Of a stretch of 64,000 nucleotides of DNA, positions 9,826-22,837 are shown one piece after another. The position numbers and the translations under genes were made by a program. This DNA is from Telopea speciosissima (lineage: Eukaryota > Streptophyta > Magnoliopsida > Proteales > Proteaceae): positions 49,488,010-49,552,009 of the forward strand of contig NC_057925.1 of NCBI RefSeq assembly GCF_018873765.1. Reading direction: 5' to 3'. Each line of letters opens with the position of its first letter. Position 1 is the stretch's first letter. Under the pieces are notes generated by a model. It did not search any database. It was given only the letters and a program-made list of their open reading frames with translations, and had not been told where the DNA came from.

Positions 9826-12631
9826 GTAGTGCCTTTCCAATCTGGGAATCCAGGCCTACTTTGATTCTTTGGCTAAGATCATTCCCTCCCTAAACCCTTA
9901 AACTAGTGATGGATCAATGGATCATTACCTTGTCGAAGCCTGCGGTTTAGGGCATGCCTGGCACGATTTGATATTTCATTCAAATGCCGACATCTTGTGC
10001 TTATGCCATCTCCGAGATAGATCTCAAGATCCCCTCATGATGCCTCTAAGTGGGAGGTGGGCAATCATCTTCCTTTTGGTATCAAATTTGTTCATCATCC
10101 CTTCCGGGTTCTGTAATACTGAAGGTCTAATGATCAGAGCTCTTGGACATGATTTATTCTCGTACGAGAGAAGGCTAGAACCAGTGAAGCACAGAGAGAG
10201 AGATGTCTGGTGCGGTTTCCAAATAAGCTACACTGAGTGACGGAGAGAGGGCCCAAAAAGTGATTTGAATCAGAAGCCATGAAAGGTCAAAATGCAAATT
10301 AGTTCTGTGAAGGTGAAGAGGGAACGGTGGGGCCGAGAGATTGCATCATGGTGATACCGATGCATGGGAAAAGGGCCATTGGAAGAAAGCCACGTGGCCG
10401 GCAAGAAGATCGAGAGAAGCTACAGAGCCTTGGGAAGAAGAATATACCCAAAGTTAGTGGGGGGAAGCATGATGGCGATGAACAGAGGATCTTTCTTGTC
10501 ATTGTTTCTTGCCCACCCCACCACTCTCTCTCTTTTCCCATTTTCTCCAACTTAGAGAGAGATCTTTCTAGTCATTCCCCACCCTCCCCTCTGTCTCTTC
10601 CCCATTTTCTCCAAGAGAGAGAGAGAGAGAGAACCACTTGCATGCTTTGTGTTTGTTTGAGAGAGAGAGAGAGAGAGAGCCCACTTGCATGCTTTTCAAT
10701 TTCAATCATAGTCACCAAATGCAGGGAGAAGGGCAGAGGATGATTGGAGAGGAGGGCTCGGTTTTCTTTCATCCATTCAAGCAGTGTATATGATAGTGAC
10801 TGCATTATAGAAGATGATGCATTACTATGTTGACTAAACCAACTCAAAATCCTTTTTTTTATTCTCATCAACTCATTCTAAGTCCTTGTCTCCTTGGGCT
10901 TGGGGGCACCCAATCCTTTCCCTTATTCCCATCAACTGATGCCCAGTCCTTGTCTCCTTGGGGTTGGGAACTGGCTCACTTTTTTTTTCTTCTAAATCAA
11001 CTAAACCCACCCAATTTCTTTCCCTTATTCTCATCAATTCATGCCTTTTTCTTTGCCTCCTTGGGTTGAGGGTTCACTTTTTCTTTGGATCCCTCAATTT
11101 CCTACTGGTATACAAGTGTAGTAGAACACCAACCTATCACCAGTGTGTGTGTGTGTGAACTGTGAACTGTGAACATTCACATACAAAGGCACATGCTGAC
11201 ATGCATGAAACACTAATTGATTCATCTTATATACACGCGTGTTTATGTGTGTTCTGATGTGGGTTTTGCATTCCTGGGTTTGGAGCAGAAAGTTGTTTCT
11301 GAAGTCAGGAGTCTAAGGGACAGAGTTGGAGCTTTCTTAATCACAGATGGTAGCCAAGGATGAAAACCACACTTTGGTACTTTCTTGATCTCCTTGTTTT
11401 ATTTTCGCACCATAACTTGAACCACCCAACGGAGTCTGCTACTGTTGGCAACCTAACGTGGGCTAATTGATTGACAGGTACCATTTGAATTTTTTTAATT
11501 GTTTGGTATTTACCTTTCCTCCTCAGACAAAAAACATTCCTTTTCTGCTTGTCTTCATGAAGGAGAGATTCTGAAAACTTAAGCTGAAGAAGGAGGAGGA
11601 AATGTAACCAGAATCAAATTACTTCAATTATATTCTTGAAGAATTCCTGAAGAACTAAATGCCATAAAATTTGATAACCTGTCCAAACATGTTAGATTTG
11701 ATTTTGAGGTCCATGCCTCAACCGTGATAGAGGCTTTGGAGCAAATGACACCAACTTTAATAAAGTGTTGGTCGGGAGTTAACTTCATGATTTACCCACC
11801 CACCTGGAAAATTAAGGTCTTTGTCTCATGAAAGATAAACGATTTGGTATAGTGTCATAGTCTCTGTTTGTGTTTGTTTGTTGCATTGATTAGATATAAT
11901 TAGATATTTCTTCAAGATAATTTTGAGCATAATTATGAGTAATCTTTAATGACTTGAGATTTAAGGAGATACTTCTCAATTTCTCTGTCTTTCCCTTGTT
12001 TTACAGAGCTTTTCTTATCATTTCATACATTGATGGCTACAGCTGTTGTCACCAAAATACGTTTCCTCCCTCCCCCTGTTTTTGTTGGGCAGAGCTCCAA
12101 CCCTTCCATTTCCATCCCTTGGAGCTATGGCCCAATGAAAATCAATGGTCAGATTTGCTGAGCCATGGGTCCATATATATACAGGAAGCCTTCAATTTCT
12201 CTGTCTTTCCCTTGTTTCTTTCTTTGTTTATTAATAATTTCATATAAAAAAAAAATAAGATACTAACGGAAAGTGCATCTTTTTTGAATTATTTTATGCA
12301 AAATTGCCACATGGTATTCATGGTTCCAATGACCCATTGTGCAAAATATTTGCATGTACATACAAAGAATTCAAGGGAGGGACTGTATGCTACTAAGAAA
12401 GCTTCCGACATCTCCAATCTTTCCCTTCCACCCACCCCCTCCCCGCCCCCACTTCTTCTCTCTTTCCTATCTCTCCCTCCTCTGGTTGGTTGCAGAATTT
12501 TTGTTTTCCCATCTAGTAGATGATACTAAAACCATTTTCTGTTATCCTTTCCTCAGAGTGTCGGTCAGGTCCTGTAGTTCTAGAGGCGCGAAAGAGGAAA
12601 GCTTGTGATATCCTTGTTCATGTTCATTTGA
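9826..12631. other. Upstream region of the NPH3 gene
   Basis: No convincing protein frame. It contains GA microsatellites near 10615-10630 and 10661-10679, and a set of imperfect tandem repeats at 10836-11075. A possible leader exon ends at 12632 with TTTGAG followed by a GTATGT donor; if real, the NPH3 transcript starts near 12.2-12.5 kb. This is inferred only from the splice signal and the typical presence of leader introns. Confidence 0.4.
10836..11075. repeat. Imperfect tandem repeats, ~80-100-bp unit
   Basis: Three successive copies share the words TTCCCTTATTC(T/C)CATCAA and CCTTG(T)CTCCTTGGG(G/C)TTG. Unit lengths differ and the copies have drifted. Position upstream of the NPH3 gene makes them part of its promoter or leader. 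Confidence 0.7.
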
Positions 12632-13907
12632 GGTATGTACTTCTATCCAATTCTCATATATTAGTCAATGGAATGCCTACTGCACTTTTCAATTCCTAGC
12701 TAATCCTAAGTAATTGAGTTAAACCCATCTGTCTTAGCCCTTCTTTTCCCTTTGTAGTCTTCTCCTTCTTCTTCCTCTGCTCCTTTCTTTTTCTATTTTT
12801 TCTGCTCTCTGTGTTTTCTATCCTTGGCATCTTCTTTTTCTGTCCTCGGCAATCCTGTAAAGAGAATTTCTCTTCCCTCCCATGTAGCTCTAAGAACAGT
12901 TTAATTATTTTTGCTATAGCTATTTGAAGAATTTGGGCATAATCTTTTCAGCTCAAGAAAAATTCCTGAATTTTGGTTCCCATGGTATCTGCATAGGAAT
13001 TAGACATGGTTTTCCTATCAAAATTCAGAAACAATTTCTTCTATGAATATACTCATGTTTTCTGTTCTCCGTAGAAAGATCCTCTCTCCTCTTAAATCTA
13101 TTTAATTGAATGAATAGAATAATCATATGGGGCTATTGTGAAAGTTAAATCAAAAAGAATTTTGTGTACTAGTCTGCAGTAGCTGATATGATCAAGATAC
13201 AAGCATACTTCACAGTTAAATTCTCTCTCTCTGTTGTGCATGAGACTAGGGATTGAATCTCGTCTTCAAAACCGTCTACTTCCCAATTGGCAACTAAACC
13301 ATTGGCCACTCCCTTTTTTTGTGTTTGGGGGTTAGGGTGGGGGAAGAAGAGAAATGTATTTCTTTGGGCAAGTAAACCAAAGAAAAGAGAAGTCAGTCAC
13401 TCAAAAGGGAGGAAGGTGATAAAGAATGAAATGTGTACAACATATATTCCTCGAAGGGAAGGTACAGTTAGAATAAGTATATAAGTCCTCGTCTATGTTT
13501 GATTACAGCAAGTGCCCTCCACCCCACCCCCCAAAAAAAAAAAAAAAAAAAGAGAAAAAAAATCTATGGACTTCTGTCTCAAACGGAGAGGAATTTCATG
13601 GTTTATATGTTAGTAGAATTGCAAGAGTATTCTGTTTGATTTTTCATTTGTGTTTGTGTGTGCGATATGTGTTACTTTGTTTTTTTTTTTTTTTTTTTTT
13701 TGAACTATTTAATAAAATCTCCCAGGTTTTTCCTCAATAAGTAATTTTATTACTTTATTCACAGCAAGGGATGAAAAATTAACATCATCACTTCAGGGTT
13801 TCCTTCAGGGAATATTTTTGAAGGTCAAGGAGCATGAAATACTTTTGAGATAACAAACATTACATGATATGTCATGACATTTATTAGGGAAAGAAACATA
13901 CAGAAAA

Positions 13908-16900
13908 ATGAAGTTCATGAAGATTGGGAACAGACCAGATATCTTCTACACAGAAGAGGCTAGAAGGTATTATGGATCTAAACTAAATTAGATTATATTA
14001 TCGGACCTCATATAGTTCCTTATATTGAAAACTATGGTCTTAAGGGAGTTTGTTTCAACTGTCCAGGTCTGTATCTTCAGATGTACCCAGTGACCTCATT
14101 ATACAAATCAACAACACTACGTATCTTCTTCATAAGGTAATTTCAACTTAATACCATATCTCCTAAAAGTAGATTTGGCAGAACTGTCATATTGAAAAGG
14201 TTAAGAGGCTTGAAAGCATTGTTTCCCTAATTCAATTAGTGGTATCATAACCATTTTCATGGCGAAAAATTGTCACCTTAGTGTCCTTTATGTGACTTTG
14301 GTAGGAGATTCATGCTGAAAACACACATGAGATCTCCTGGGGAAAAACATTGGTCTGATTTTCTGATCCTAACTATTTGATATCTACCACTCTTTTGGAT
14401 AAATCAATCCAGGAACAACAGCGAAAGGCCATCAAAAGTTCACATTTATATATCATCAAATTGCTTTTGTTTTATGATTGTTTGTTTGCACAGGAAAAGA
14501 AAAAAAGTAAAAAAGAACTGCTTTGATTTGAACATTTCAAGAACTAAGCACTACCTTAACCTTAGTTCACGTACTTTGGTCTAAATTTCATAGAATTCTT
14601 TTCATATATAACCACTTATTTTGATCTTAATTCTGCTATTCTTAACTGTAGTATCCACTTCTTCCCAAGTGTGGGCTCTTGCAACAACTTAGTTCTGATG
14701 CTGGCAATCCTAGCCAAGTCCCACTGGAGCTGCATGATATTCCTGGAGAAGATGAGGCTTTTGAGCTATGTGCCAAATTCTGTTATGGAATTACAATTAA
14801 CCTGAGTGCTCATAACTTTGTGCCTGCATTCTGTGCTGCAAATTTCCTTGGGATGACTGAATCAGTTGAGAAGGGAAATTTTGTCTTGAAACTTGAAATC
14901 TTCTTCAAGTCGTGCATCCTTGAAGGTTGGAAGGACTCTATTGTCACTCTACAGACCACTGAAAAGCTGTTTGAGTGGTCTGAAAATCTTGGACTCATTA
15001 GACATTGCATAAACTCAATTGTTGAGAAAATTCTTATGCAACCCTCAAAGGTTAGTTAGAAACATCCAATTGTGTTTGCCACTGCCCTTCACAAGGCAGA
15101 ATTCAGTATATAGAAGGCAAAGATTGAACAATCTTTTTCCTTCAAGACTGATTTATCTTTTCTTAGTTATTACATTTCTTTGTAGGTTACATGGTCGTAC
15201 ACTTACACCAGACCGGGATACACGGGAAAACATCACCACTCTGCCCCAAAGGATTGGTGGACAGAAGACATATCCAACCTTGACATAGACCTTTTTCGTA
15301 CTATAATTTCTGCCATCAGATCAACAAAGTTGCTCTCACCACAGCTTATCGGTGAAGCTTTGCATGTCTATGCATGTCGATGGCTACCAGACACACCGCA
15401 GAGCAGTGCCCCAGAGACTTCAGTATCTCAAACTGAATCAGCGGTGGAGAAGCATAAGCAGATACTAGAGACTATTGTGAACTTGATTCCATCTGATCGA
15501 GGTTCAGTATCATTTGGTTTCTTATTAAGGCTCCTCAGCAAGGGAAAGATTCTTGGGGTGTCTACTTCAACAAAGACTCAACTCATAAGGAGATGTGGTC
15601 AGCAGTTAATGGAGGCAACAGTTAAGGATCTGCTCTTTCCTTCACACTCATCTTCTGATCGGCATTTCTATGAGACCGACTTGGTATTGACAGTATTGGA
15701 AAGTTTCTTGGTGCTATGGCGAAGACAAGCCTCTCCAGAAGATGGTGAGTCTCTAAGGGTGATCAGGAAAGTGGCACAGCTTATCGATTCTTACCTCCAG
15801 GTCGTTGCAAGAGATGTCAACATGCCAGCATTGAAGATAGTCACTCTTGCAGAATCCTTACCAGAGATTGCCCGGCCAAAGCACGATGACTTGTACAGAG
15901 CAATTAACATTTATCTCAAGGTAAACTAATTACTTTTGGACTATAAATTTGAGAAAACCTTTTTGTCTTTCCTAAGACTCATCAGGTTCTTGTGGCTTTA
16001 TACCATACATGTGGTCTGAAACTTTGAATCCATAAATTCAAAATTATCCAGGTGTCAGACCAATCTATGAAATGGCGCAAACCCTAAAAGTTCTACTATC
16101 CTTGTAAGACCCCCCCTAAAAAAAACCTTTTTACCATCTCAGATACATAAATTTTGTTTATATAACCTGGCAAACTTTGCCTAATCATTAGAATCGGATT
16201 TTAGCTCATATGCTTTTGCCATACAAGGGACTGATCCCATTTGTATCTAAACAAACCTACCATAAGTTCTTATCTCACTGTTTCAGAGCCTCCATGGCAA
16301 CAACTCATATCAGTTCTGAATCACTACTATTTGTCATTTCATAACTCCAGTCATGGATTATTGATTCTTATGCTTGGAAATTTGGTGTTCAAACATTCTT
16401 AGTACTGCAACTGGGCTTTGGTAAGTAAACTGAGAATTTGCCCGAAATAATCCTGAGGTGACCTGAGCACCATCCTTGAACCACAAACCCAAGTGAAATA
16501 CTAAAGTAACTAAACCATGCTTTAATGGTTACTTTTTTGCTGGTTCGGTTGGAATGTTTCCTGTCCAGAAAAGATACTTGTTCTGGTTATCTTGTTATCT
16601 ACTAAAATCCAGTTATATATTGTCGATGAATCGCTACTTGGAAGTTTAAATTGTCCGGTGTACCTAACAACCTGAATTGCCTTCATGGGAACCAGGAGCA
16701 CCCAGATCTAAGCAAGGCAGAGAAGAAGCGTCTCTGCCGGATTCTAGACTGCCGGAAATTGTCCCCTGAAGTATGTGCACATGCAATAAGAAACGAACGG
16801 CTGCCATTGAGAACTGTTGTGCAAGTCCTGTACTACGAACAAGAAAGAGGTGCCGGGCCAACACCTCGTAACCCACCACCAGACGAGAACCCTGAAGGAG

Positions 16901-17196
16901 AGCATCCACAATCAGTTACCAGGGGCGACAATCATGGTAAATCAGGGCTGGAGGAACAAATTGGTGGTGTTGAGAATGTTGGGAAGCCAACAAGTCCAAA
17001 CTTAGTGGAAAGAGTTCATCGCAGAACCATCAAATCAGATGGAAGGCAGCAGCTGGAGTCGGAAAGGAAGGTGGGGATGGGGAAGGTAAGGGAGACTGGA
17101 GAGGAAGGGATGTCTGGAAGCCTGTCGGAGCCTAACAAGACCAAAGAAAGGATAAGTAAATCAGATCTTAGCCATAAAAGAGGTGGGAACAGATAG
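13908..17196 (+). CDS. NPH3/RPT2-family BTB protein, At5g47800-like
   Basis: Five coding exons: 13908-13966, 14067-14136, 14652-15050, 15186-15920, 16696-17196. All junctions are GT-AG and the phases join cleanly, giving 587 aa. The N-terminus [20 protein letters not shown] and the [15 protein letters not shown] strand begin a BTB/POZ domain (roughly residues 20-125). The NPH3 domain follows (about 195-440), with [39 protein letters not shown], and [10 protein letters not shown] running into [19 protein letters not shown]. The tail after about residue 470 is polar and basic. Family members act as substrate adaptors for CUL3 E3 ligases in phototropism, auxin transport and related signalling at the plasma membrane. 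Wording such as INNTTY and LPKCGLL points to the Arabidopsis At5g47800 / At1g67900 group rather than NPH3 itself; that assignment is from memory. Length fits the group (about 560-630). The two first exons are short, and both lie upstream of the main open frames. Confidence 0.92.
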
Positions 17197-17931
17197 TTTT
17201 ATAAGCTAGAGAGCATTTCATCTGTTGCTGCATTTCCTTATCTTCTGTTCTAAATTTTTCAATATAAGGTAAATAATATTATTATATATTCACCCTGGAC
17301 TGTAATCCAATTTGTTGAACAGGAACCAAAACTATATGTAGAGAAATTTTAAATATAGTGCTTCAATGCATATTTGATTAATTACTTGCACTTCCTACCA
17401 GGTTTCTATCATTCAAAGATTTGGGCAGCTATCTTCATTTCTATCTTCCTTTCTGTAAGGGGTTGCATAGTATGAATTATCATAGACATCAAAACGCAGC
17501 TCAGATTCTTAGTTTCATGGAGTGAATCAGTTTGAGTGGATCAGAATCATCATTTTTCTCGTTGCTTTTCACTTGGGATATGAGATCTATTGCTGGTTCA
17601 ATTTCTGCTTTATATATGAACTGTATTGCTCAAAACAAAATACTGAAAGAAGATCAAACACAGGAGTGAGCTCAAAGTACTCAAAAATAGATCTTTTAGG
17701 AGAAGAGCTTGTCTCTGTACAATAAAACTTCTGTTACAAAGCACCCACGTACAAGGTAACAAGGAGCCTTGAAAAATACGGCGGCAACAACACAGATGAA
17801 CAACCTAGTCGCTACCATTAAAGTCCTGTACAATACTGCTATGTACACTGACTCAATACTGAACGATATGGCATCCACACAGAGCTACACACCAAGAACG
17901 AACCCAGGTGAGCTTCTCATTCATGGTACAT
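17197..17931. other. 3' regions of two convergent genes
   Basis: The NPH3 gene ends from the left and the XERICO-like gene from the right, so this 735-bp gap should hold both 3' UTRs. No other gene is seen. Confidence 0.6.
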
Positions 17932-18378
17932 TCACCAAATGCAGGAAGCTTCTTCTTCGGGCATCAATGGAGTTCTACAAAGTGGGCAGGTGATGTTCAA
18001 GTAATCTAGCCACCTCTCCAAACAAACCTTATGGAATAAGTGGCCACAACCCAGTTGGTTTATCTCCGAATCTGGTTCAAATCCACTCAGACAGACTGGA
18101 CACTCTTGTTCAGATTGGTATTTGAAGGCAGAGCCAAATCGGATTGCTGGAGTTCGGTAACGGAATTCCTCTATCAAGGTATTTGATGGATTTAAACAGA
18201 ACTCGAATGGCTCTGGTGCGGTCTCGACTGAATCTGATGATGTCCATGATAATCGGATGCCGACTATGTGAAGGATGGACCGGATTATGCCTTTCATGAT
18301 TGAGATGGAGAGAGCTGTGTTTACCAAAAGGATGCAAAGAACACCTTCAGATGGAGCAGGAAGGCTTGAGAGACCCAT
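17932..18378 (-). CDS. XERICO-like RING-H2 E3 ubiquitin ligase
   Basis: 148 aa, a single coding exon. The start MGLSSLPAPSEGVLCILLVN and the following hydrophobic segment (residues 14-42, probably membrane-anchoring) match the XERICO group. The RING-H2 finger is complete: C93, C96, C111, H113, H116, C119, C131, C134, in ECPVC...GCGHLFHKVCLERW...CPLC. XERICO in Arabidopsis (162 aa) works with an E2 enzyme, raises abscisic acid levels and drought tolerance, and is controlled by DELLA/gibberellin signalling; that is family knowledge, not shown here. The leader has an intron: acceptor TTTTTTGCAG (exon resumes at 18488) and donor GTAAGT at 19250-19245. A TATA-like box lies at 19466-19475. The leader intron contains a perfect 121-bp tandem duplication. 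The gene converges on the NPH3 gene. Confidence 0.93.
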   Translation of the reverse strand: MGLSSLPAPSEGVLCILLVNTALSISIMKGIIRSILHIVGIRLSWTSSDSVETAPEPFEFCLNPSNTLIEEFRYRTPAIRFGSAFKYQSEQECPVCLSGFEPDSEINQLGCGHLFHKVCLERWLDYLNITCPLCRTPLMPEEEASCIW

Positions 18379-18488
18379 TTTGAATGATTAGATTTAGATT
18401 TTGATATGGGGTTCCAATGTTTTGAGATCAATTTGAGATCAATTCAAAGAAAGTTGTGATCTGGTGAAGACTCTGTCTCCCTACATAT
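18379..18488 (-). other. 5' UTR part of XERICO-like exon 2
   Basis: Runs from the acceptor TTTTTTGCAG on the minus strand to the start codon. A small internal repeat ATTTGAGATCAATT(C/T)... is visible at 18421-18445. Confidence 0.6.
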
Positions 18489-18937
18489 CTGCAAAAAAGG
18501 GGGGAAATTAACGAGAGAGAACATTCAGAATATGGAATTAGGAAAGTAACAGAGACGATCAATCAACTAAGCGAATGTAGATTACACAGAGGATTTAACT
18601 CTCAGTTTGACTCTTTCAAGTTTCAATAATCAGGAAGAATCAATAAAACCCTCCAAAATGCTCACAACAGGCGATCTATTACCGAACCAAACAAACACCA
18701 AATCGAATTCCTTGGATTTGAAATAAAATCGGATCAAAAAATTGTAAAAAAGACAATCTTCTCTGCTTTTATAAAATACATGAATTACTCTTCTTTGTCA
18801 CCAAAAACCAGAAAATCACTCCTTCAGGTGTAGAACAGTGGAAGAAAAGAGGAAATAAATATGAAATACATCCTTTTATTTAAGTATTGATGGGTGAGGA
18901 AGAAAGAAACGAAGATTAAAAACAGAAGGATTTTCAG

Positions 18938-19180
18938 AAAGAAACCAACTTGTCAACATGCAACATCTGAATTAGATCAAAATTAATCAGAAATTTCAAA
19001 TAGATGATGAACTTATGTCTGGTTTACAAGGAATGCTACGAGTTAAAACCTCAACTAAAAAGAAACCAACTTGTCAACATGCAACATCTGAATTAGATCA
19101 AAATTAATCAGAAATTTCAAATAGATGATGAACTTATGTCTGGTTTACAAGGAATGCTACGAGTTAAAACCTCAACTAAA
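18938..19180. repeat. Perfect 121-bp tandem duplication in the XERICO-like leader intron
   Basis: The unit beginning AAAGAAACCAACTTGTCAAC at 18938 is repeated from 19059. I compared the two copies base by base and found no difference. Identity this high means a recent duplication or an assembly artefact. Confidence 0.95.
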
Positions 19181-19250
19181 AAACAACAAAACCCATGGCG
19201 AAAACTGTTTTAACTGTTAAAAACTAAATACCCAAAAGAAAGAAACTTAC

Positions 19251-19440
19251 ATCTTACGGCGAGCTTTGATTGTCTCAGGAAGAGGAAATCTGAGATATTC
19301 TATGCTTGTAAATTAGAACTGTTGCGTTTTCAGGTCGATTTTGGAGGCGAAGGAAACAAGAAAAAGGGAAGAAGAAGAAGAAGTAAAGATTGGAGAAATA
19401 TTCATTGGATACCCAGATGGATTGTAAACTATCGATCATG
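19251..19440 (-). other. Leader exon 1 of the XERICO-like gene
   Basis: Ends at 19251 before GTAAGT on the minus strand. The start is estimated from the TATA-like box at 19466-19475. It is CT- and GAA-rich on the transcript strand. The exact transcription start is unknown. Confidence 0.5.
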
Positions 19441-19465
19441 GCTACCTTCCCTCTCTGCTCTCTCT

Positions 19466-19475
19466 TTATTATATA
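19466..19475 (-). promoter_or_regulatory. TATA-like box of the XERICO-like gene
   Basis: TATATAATAA on the minus strand, set about 215 bp upstream of the leader donor. The fit is good for a core promoter, but AT-rich sequence is common in this window. Confidence 0.5.
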
Positions 19476-19479
19476 GACC

Positions 19480-20496
19480 TTGGCGTGGGGTAGGTTGGTT
19501 GCCTTGTTGGGATGGTGAAGAAGCAGTAGTAGAGTGGAGCAGACCAAGCCAATCATATGCGGTTAAATTTAACTATGGTTAGTTCCCACCCTCTTTGATC
19601 TATCTCCTCCTGAGTGTCCACTCTTGACCATGGTTACTTTTCTTATCTTCACTTTCTTTTAATCTTTAAAGGAAAAAGTTTGGTTTAGGTAAAACGGTTA
19701 ACTTTAAAAAATTTTCTTAAAATAAATAATGAGAGGGTTTTTTGCGTTATAAAACGAAAGAAAAATCTCCCACATCTCACCAATGACAACATGTGAAATG
19801 GTATCATTTATGAAGGATCCACAATGGTGAAGAAGGGGAAAGAAAAACTCTACAAGAAAACATATCTTATGCAAATAATATGAGAATCTTTTTCTCAAAA
19901 TATGATAATCAAATATAATCACAAGTGGTAATTCAAGGGACCATGTCTAAGAAAGCACACACCCTGATTTTGACTCTTCCCCTTCTCTTACGGCCATCAC
20001 ATGAGGTTTGTTTTATGGTCCTCATCTTATGTTGTGACTCGAAATAAACCGTTCTTTGCGGGGGTAGGGAATGACAATTTCTTCCTATGAAAGATTCATC
20101 ATGGGCCTTGTTCTTTCCTAATTCATGTGGGTAGAAGGTTTTGCTTTTGCTCTCATGGTATTTTCTGTCCACATGATATATTCATGATCCATGCAACATA
20201 TAGTGAAAGCAACTTTTCTTTTAATAAAAAAAAGATTGCCACGATGATAGTGTGCAGATTCGTGCGCAAGTCCCCTCACATCTTACATGTGGTCCCCATA
20301 TACTTTTTCCTTGTTAAACCCTTTACTCGGCAATTTAATTTCCTACTCCTTCATTGATGGAAAATTACACTTTGACGTCGTAGCAATCATTTTTCTTTTT
20401 TTTAATATAAGGAAATAGGTTCTGAGCCTAAGGCATACATTAGGCCTCCTCACATGTATTATTATAATAATATTTTTAAAATATACAAAACAATAA
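19480..20496. other. Gene-free spacer upstream of the XERICO-like gene
   Basis: Its right part is the distal XERICO-like promoter. No open frame has recognisable features. Confidence 0.45.
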
Positions 20497-20614
20497 TTAA
20501 AAAAAGGGCAGAAGTTCTCTGTGCAGCAGCGCAGGCTGCACCCAGACACGCCCACCCTCATGTGTCTGGGCGCAGCCTACGTTATTGCACAGAGAACATT
20601 TGATCTTAAAAAAA
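20497..20614. mobile_element. 100-bp foldback MITE
   Basis: TTAAAAAAA flanks it at 20497-20505 and 20606-20614. The arms contain GTTCTCTGTGCA and its inverted copy, and CAGGCTGCACCCAGACAC against its inverted copy. The low-complexity duplication is weaker evidence than in other elements. Ends and words resemble the element near 25.8 kb. Confidence 0.65.
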
Positions 20615-22837
20615 AATAGAGAATTCTCTCAATTTAATTAGAAGCACTTTTTTATTATTTAATTTGAAACCATGTGTCATAGAAGGGTTGATATATAGAG
20701 GTGAGTTTGTAACTTAACCCTATAAATTTGTACCTAAAATTCGTCTCTAAACTATTGGGGTTGGGTGCCTTCACATTAAATTTGGTGACCAAACATAAAC
20801 CATATGATCTACTTCAATCTTTTAATAGTAAATAAATTATCTCTTGTTTTGCCACATTTGTTTTGCCACATAAATCCAAAAGGCCAAAAAAAATATTTTT
20901 AGTCACCTAGGGTCCCCCGAAAAAGGGTATTTTCGACTTTCGTTAGCATGGTTGGGAGAACCCTAACAGATTTACACGTGGATTCTTGCATGGACATGTG
21001 TCACTCGCTAGTTTTCTCAATAATTTTTATTTTTTAAAATATTTCACACATGTCCCTATCAAGAAGAAACAATCACTCAATAGTCACTACTTCACTACTA
21101 GTTGGTAGGAGACGCGTTAGGAAAAGCATGCCACGCATTCTATGGGGACCAAAATATTCTATATGTATTTATTGGCCGGTTCAGACCTCAAACATGGATT
21201 TTAAACTCGGATTCGGGTCGAATTGGTCCATATCAATTTTGATCCGGATTGCATTGGAATCAGGCTCAAAAATCTTAAACTAGACCTTTAAGATTTGAAA
21301 ATTTAGCGCACTTTTTTTCCCTTTCCCTTGGGGTTAGTATCTAATCTAAAAAACCTTAGAATCGGCCATTCTGAAACATCCAAAATCGGGACAAGTTACG
21401 ATAGATTCGATTGATCCGATTCCAATTTTTGAAACAGCTAGAGAAGGCATATATATTCATCAAACCATTAAACCAAAAGTCAGTTTTGGTCATTTCGGTT
21501 TGGTCCAGTTCGTATCGAATTGATGTAACGACTCTTATTGGGCCGTTATCAGGTTGCTACCGGTTCAATATGTTGGGCATGTCTCTTATTGCAACTAAAA
21601 ACTGACTTTTCGTAGCTATGAGCTGCACCAAGAGACACCTATGGAAGACAAAGGAGAAAACACCGTGAGAGGGTTGGGATTGCGCCCGACAAAGACTCTC
21701 CAATGTGTAAGTCAATTTCCTTGCAACTGAAGGGAATAGCAGAACAATATCCTCTAGGTGTGAATAGAAATGGTGACATACCTTATCCCCCGGGGGGGTT
21801 CTATTTATATTGGTGGCTTGGTAGTGTAGATTGGAGATGAGGATCCTTCTCTAATATGAATCCGGTTTGATTTAATAGTTTCTTTTTAGCAATAGAAACT
21901 ATTCTTGGGGCAAGTTTAAGTTTCAATATCTCGTAGATTGATAAGATTGCTCCCTTTAATAAGGAACTGAAAGCGTAGATCTTTTGGGTCCCCAAGTTGG
22001 AATGTATCTCTTTGCTTTTAGGATTTTATAAGATTTCCATATCGGAAAAGTAAGAGAAGAGACTTTATGGATCATGCTTCCTATATCCCTGTCTCCATGT
22101 GTCTCATTGTGAGTGATTGTAGTCTTTTACCCGTAACACCTCTTTTGTATGTCTTTCTGATGGCAAGAATAGAACAAGAAGGAAAGACCCAACCAACCTG
22201 CCCATACATGCAATTTTTTTCTTCTTATTTTGTTTTTTTTTTTTAATCCAGGTTTTACATCAATTTTGGTTTCAATCAGTCAATCCGGTTTAGTGTCGGT
22301 TTCTATCGGTTTCATAAAATCCTAAACCAATAAGATCTGGTTTGAGCTGAACCAATCAATTAAGTCTGAATATAGACACCCCTACCACGACATTAGTGTG
22401 AGAAAAAGGAAATGTCCCACACCACACCAATGGTATAATCTACATGAAATCCACATGGTCAATGAATGAAGAAGAAAGTATAAATTTTTTAAAAAGAAAA
22501 ACATATGAGAAGGGAATAATACATGAACCTCATGGGAAATGATTTTTTTTTCCAATTAAAGGTTTTTTTTTTTTTTTTGGTAAACCCAATTAAAGTTAAT
22601 TGTTTAGGTAGAAAGAAAATCAAAGAACACCGCAGGCATTGGATCAATGTCATTGAAAAGGACAGTCAAAATAATCTCAAATATGAGGAGAGCACAAACA
22701 CCACACATTTAAAAGGCAAACCCACCTCATTTGCCTAATCAAACTTAATCTTCAATTAATTACTTGTGCTTTTGGTCCTTAATGGAGTATTGACTACCCG
22801 ATTGGTGGTTAATTATTTTTTAAAAAAAATGAATTAA
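20615..22837. other. Repeat-rich spacer with possible LTR fragment
   Basis: Around 21180-21560 and 22250-22390 the sequence is rich in GATCCGATT / GGTTTGGT words of the dispersed repeat type. At 21660-21830 the minus strand reads like an LTR promoter, with TATAAATAGAACCCC followed by a leader-like stretch, but no partner LTR is present. No gene is seen. Confidence 0.4.

Noticed and set aside
10327-10743. 138-codon plus-strand frame
   Set aside because: Much of it is translated GA/CT repeats; no conserved motif.
13233-13312. tRNA-like stretch on the minus strand (TGGTTTAGTTGCC ... GAGATTCAATCCC)
   Set aside because: A- and B-box-like words are present, but no acceptor stem or SINE body/tail can be shown.
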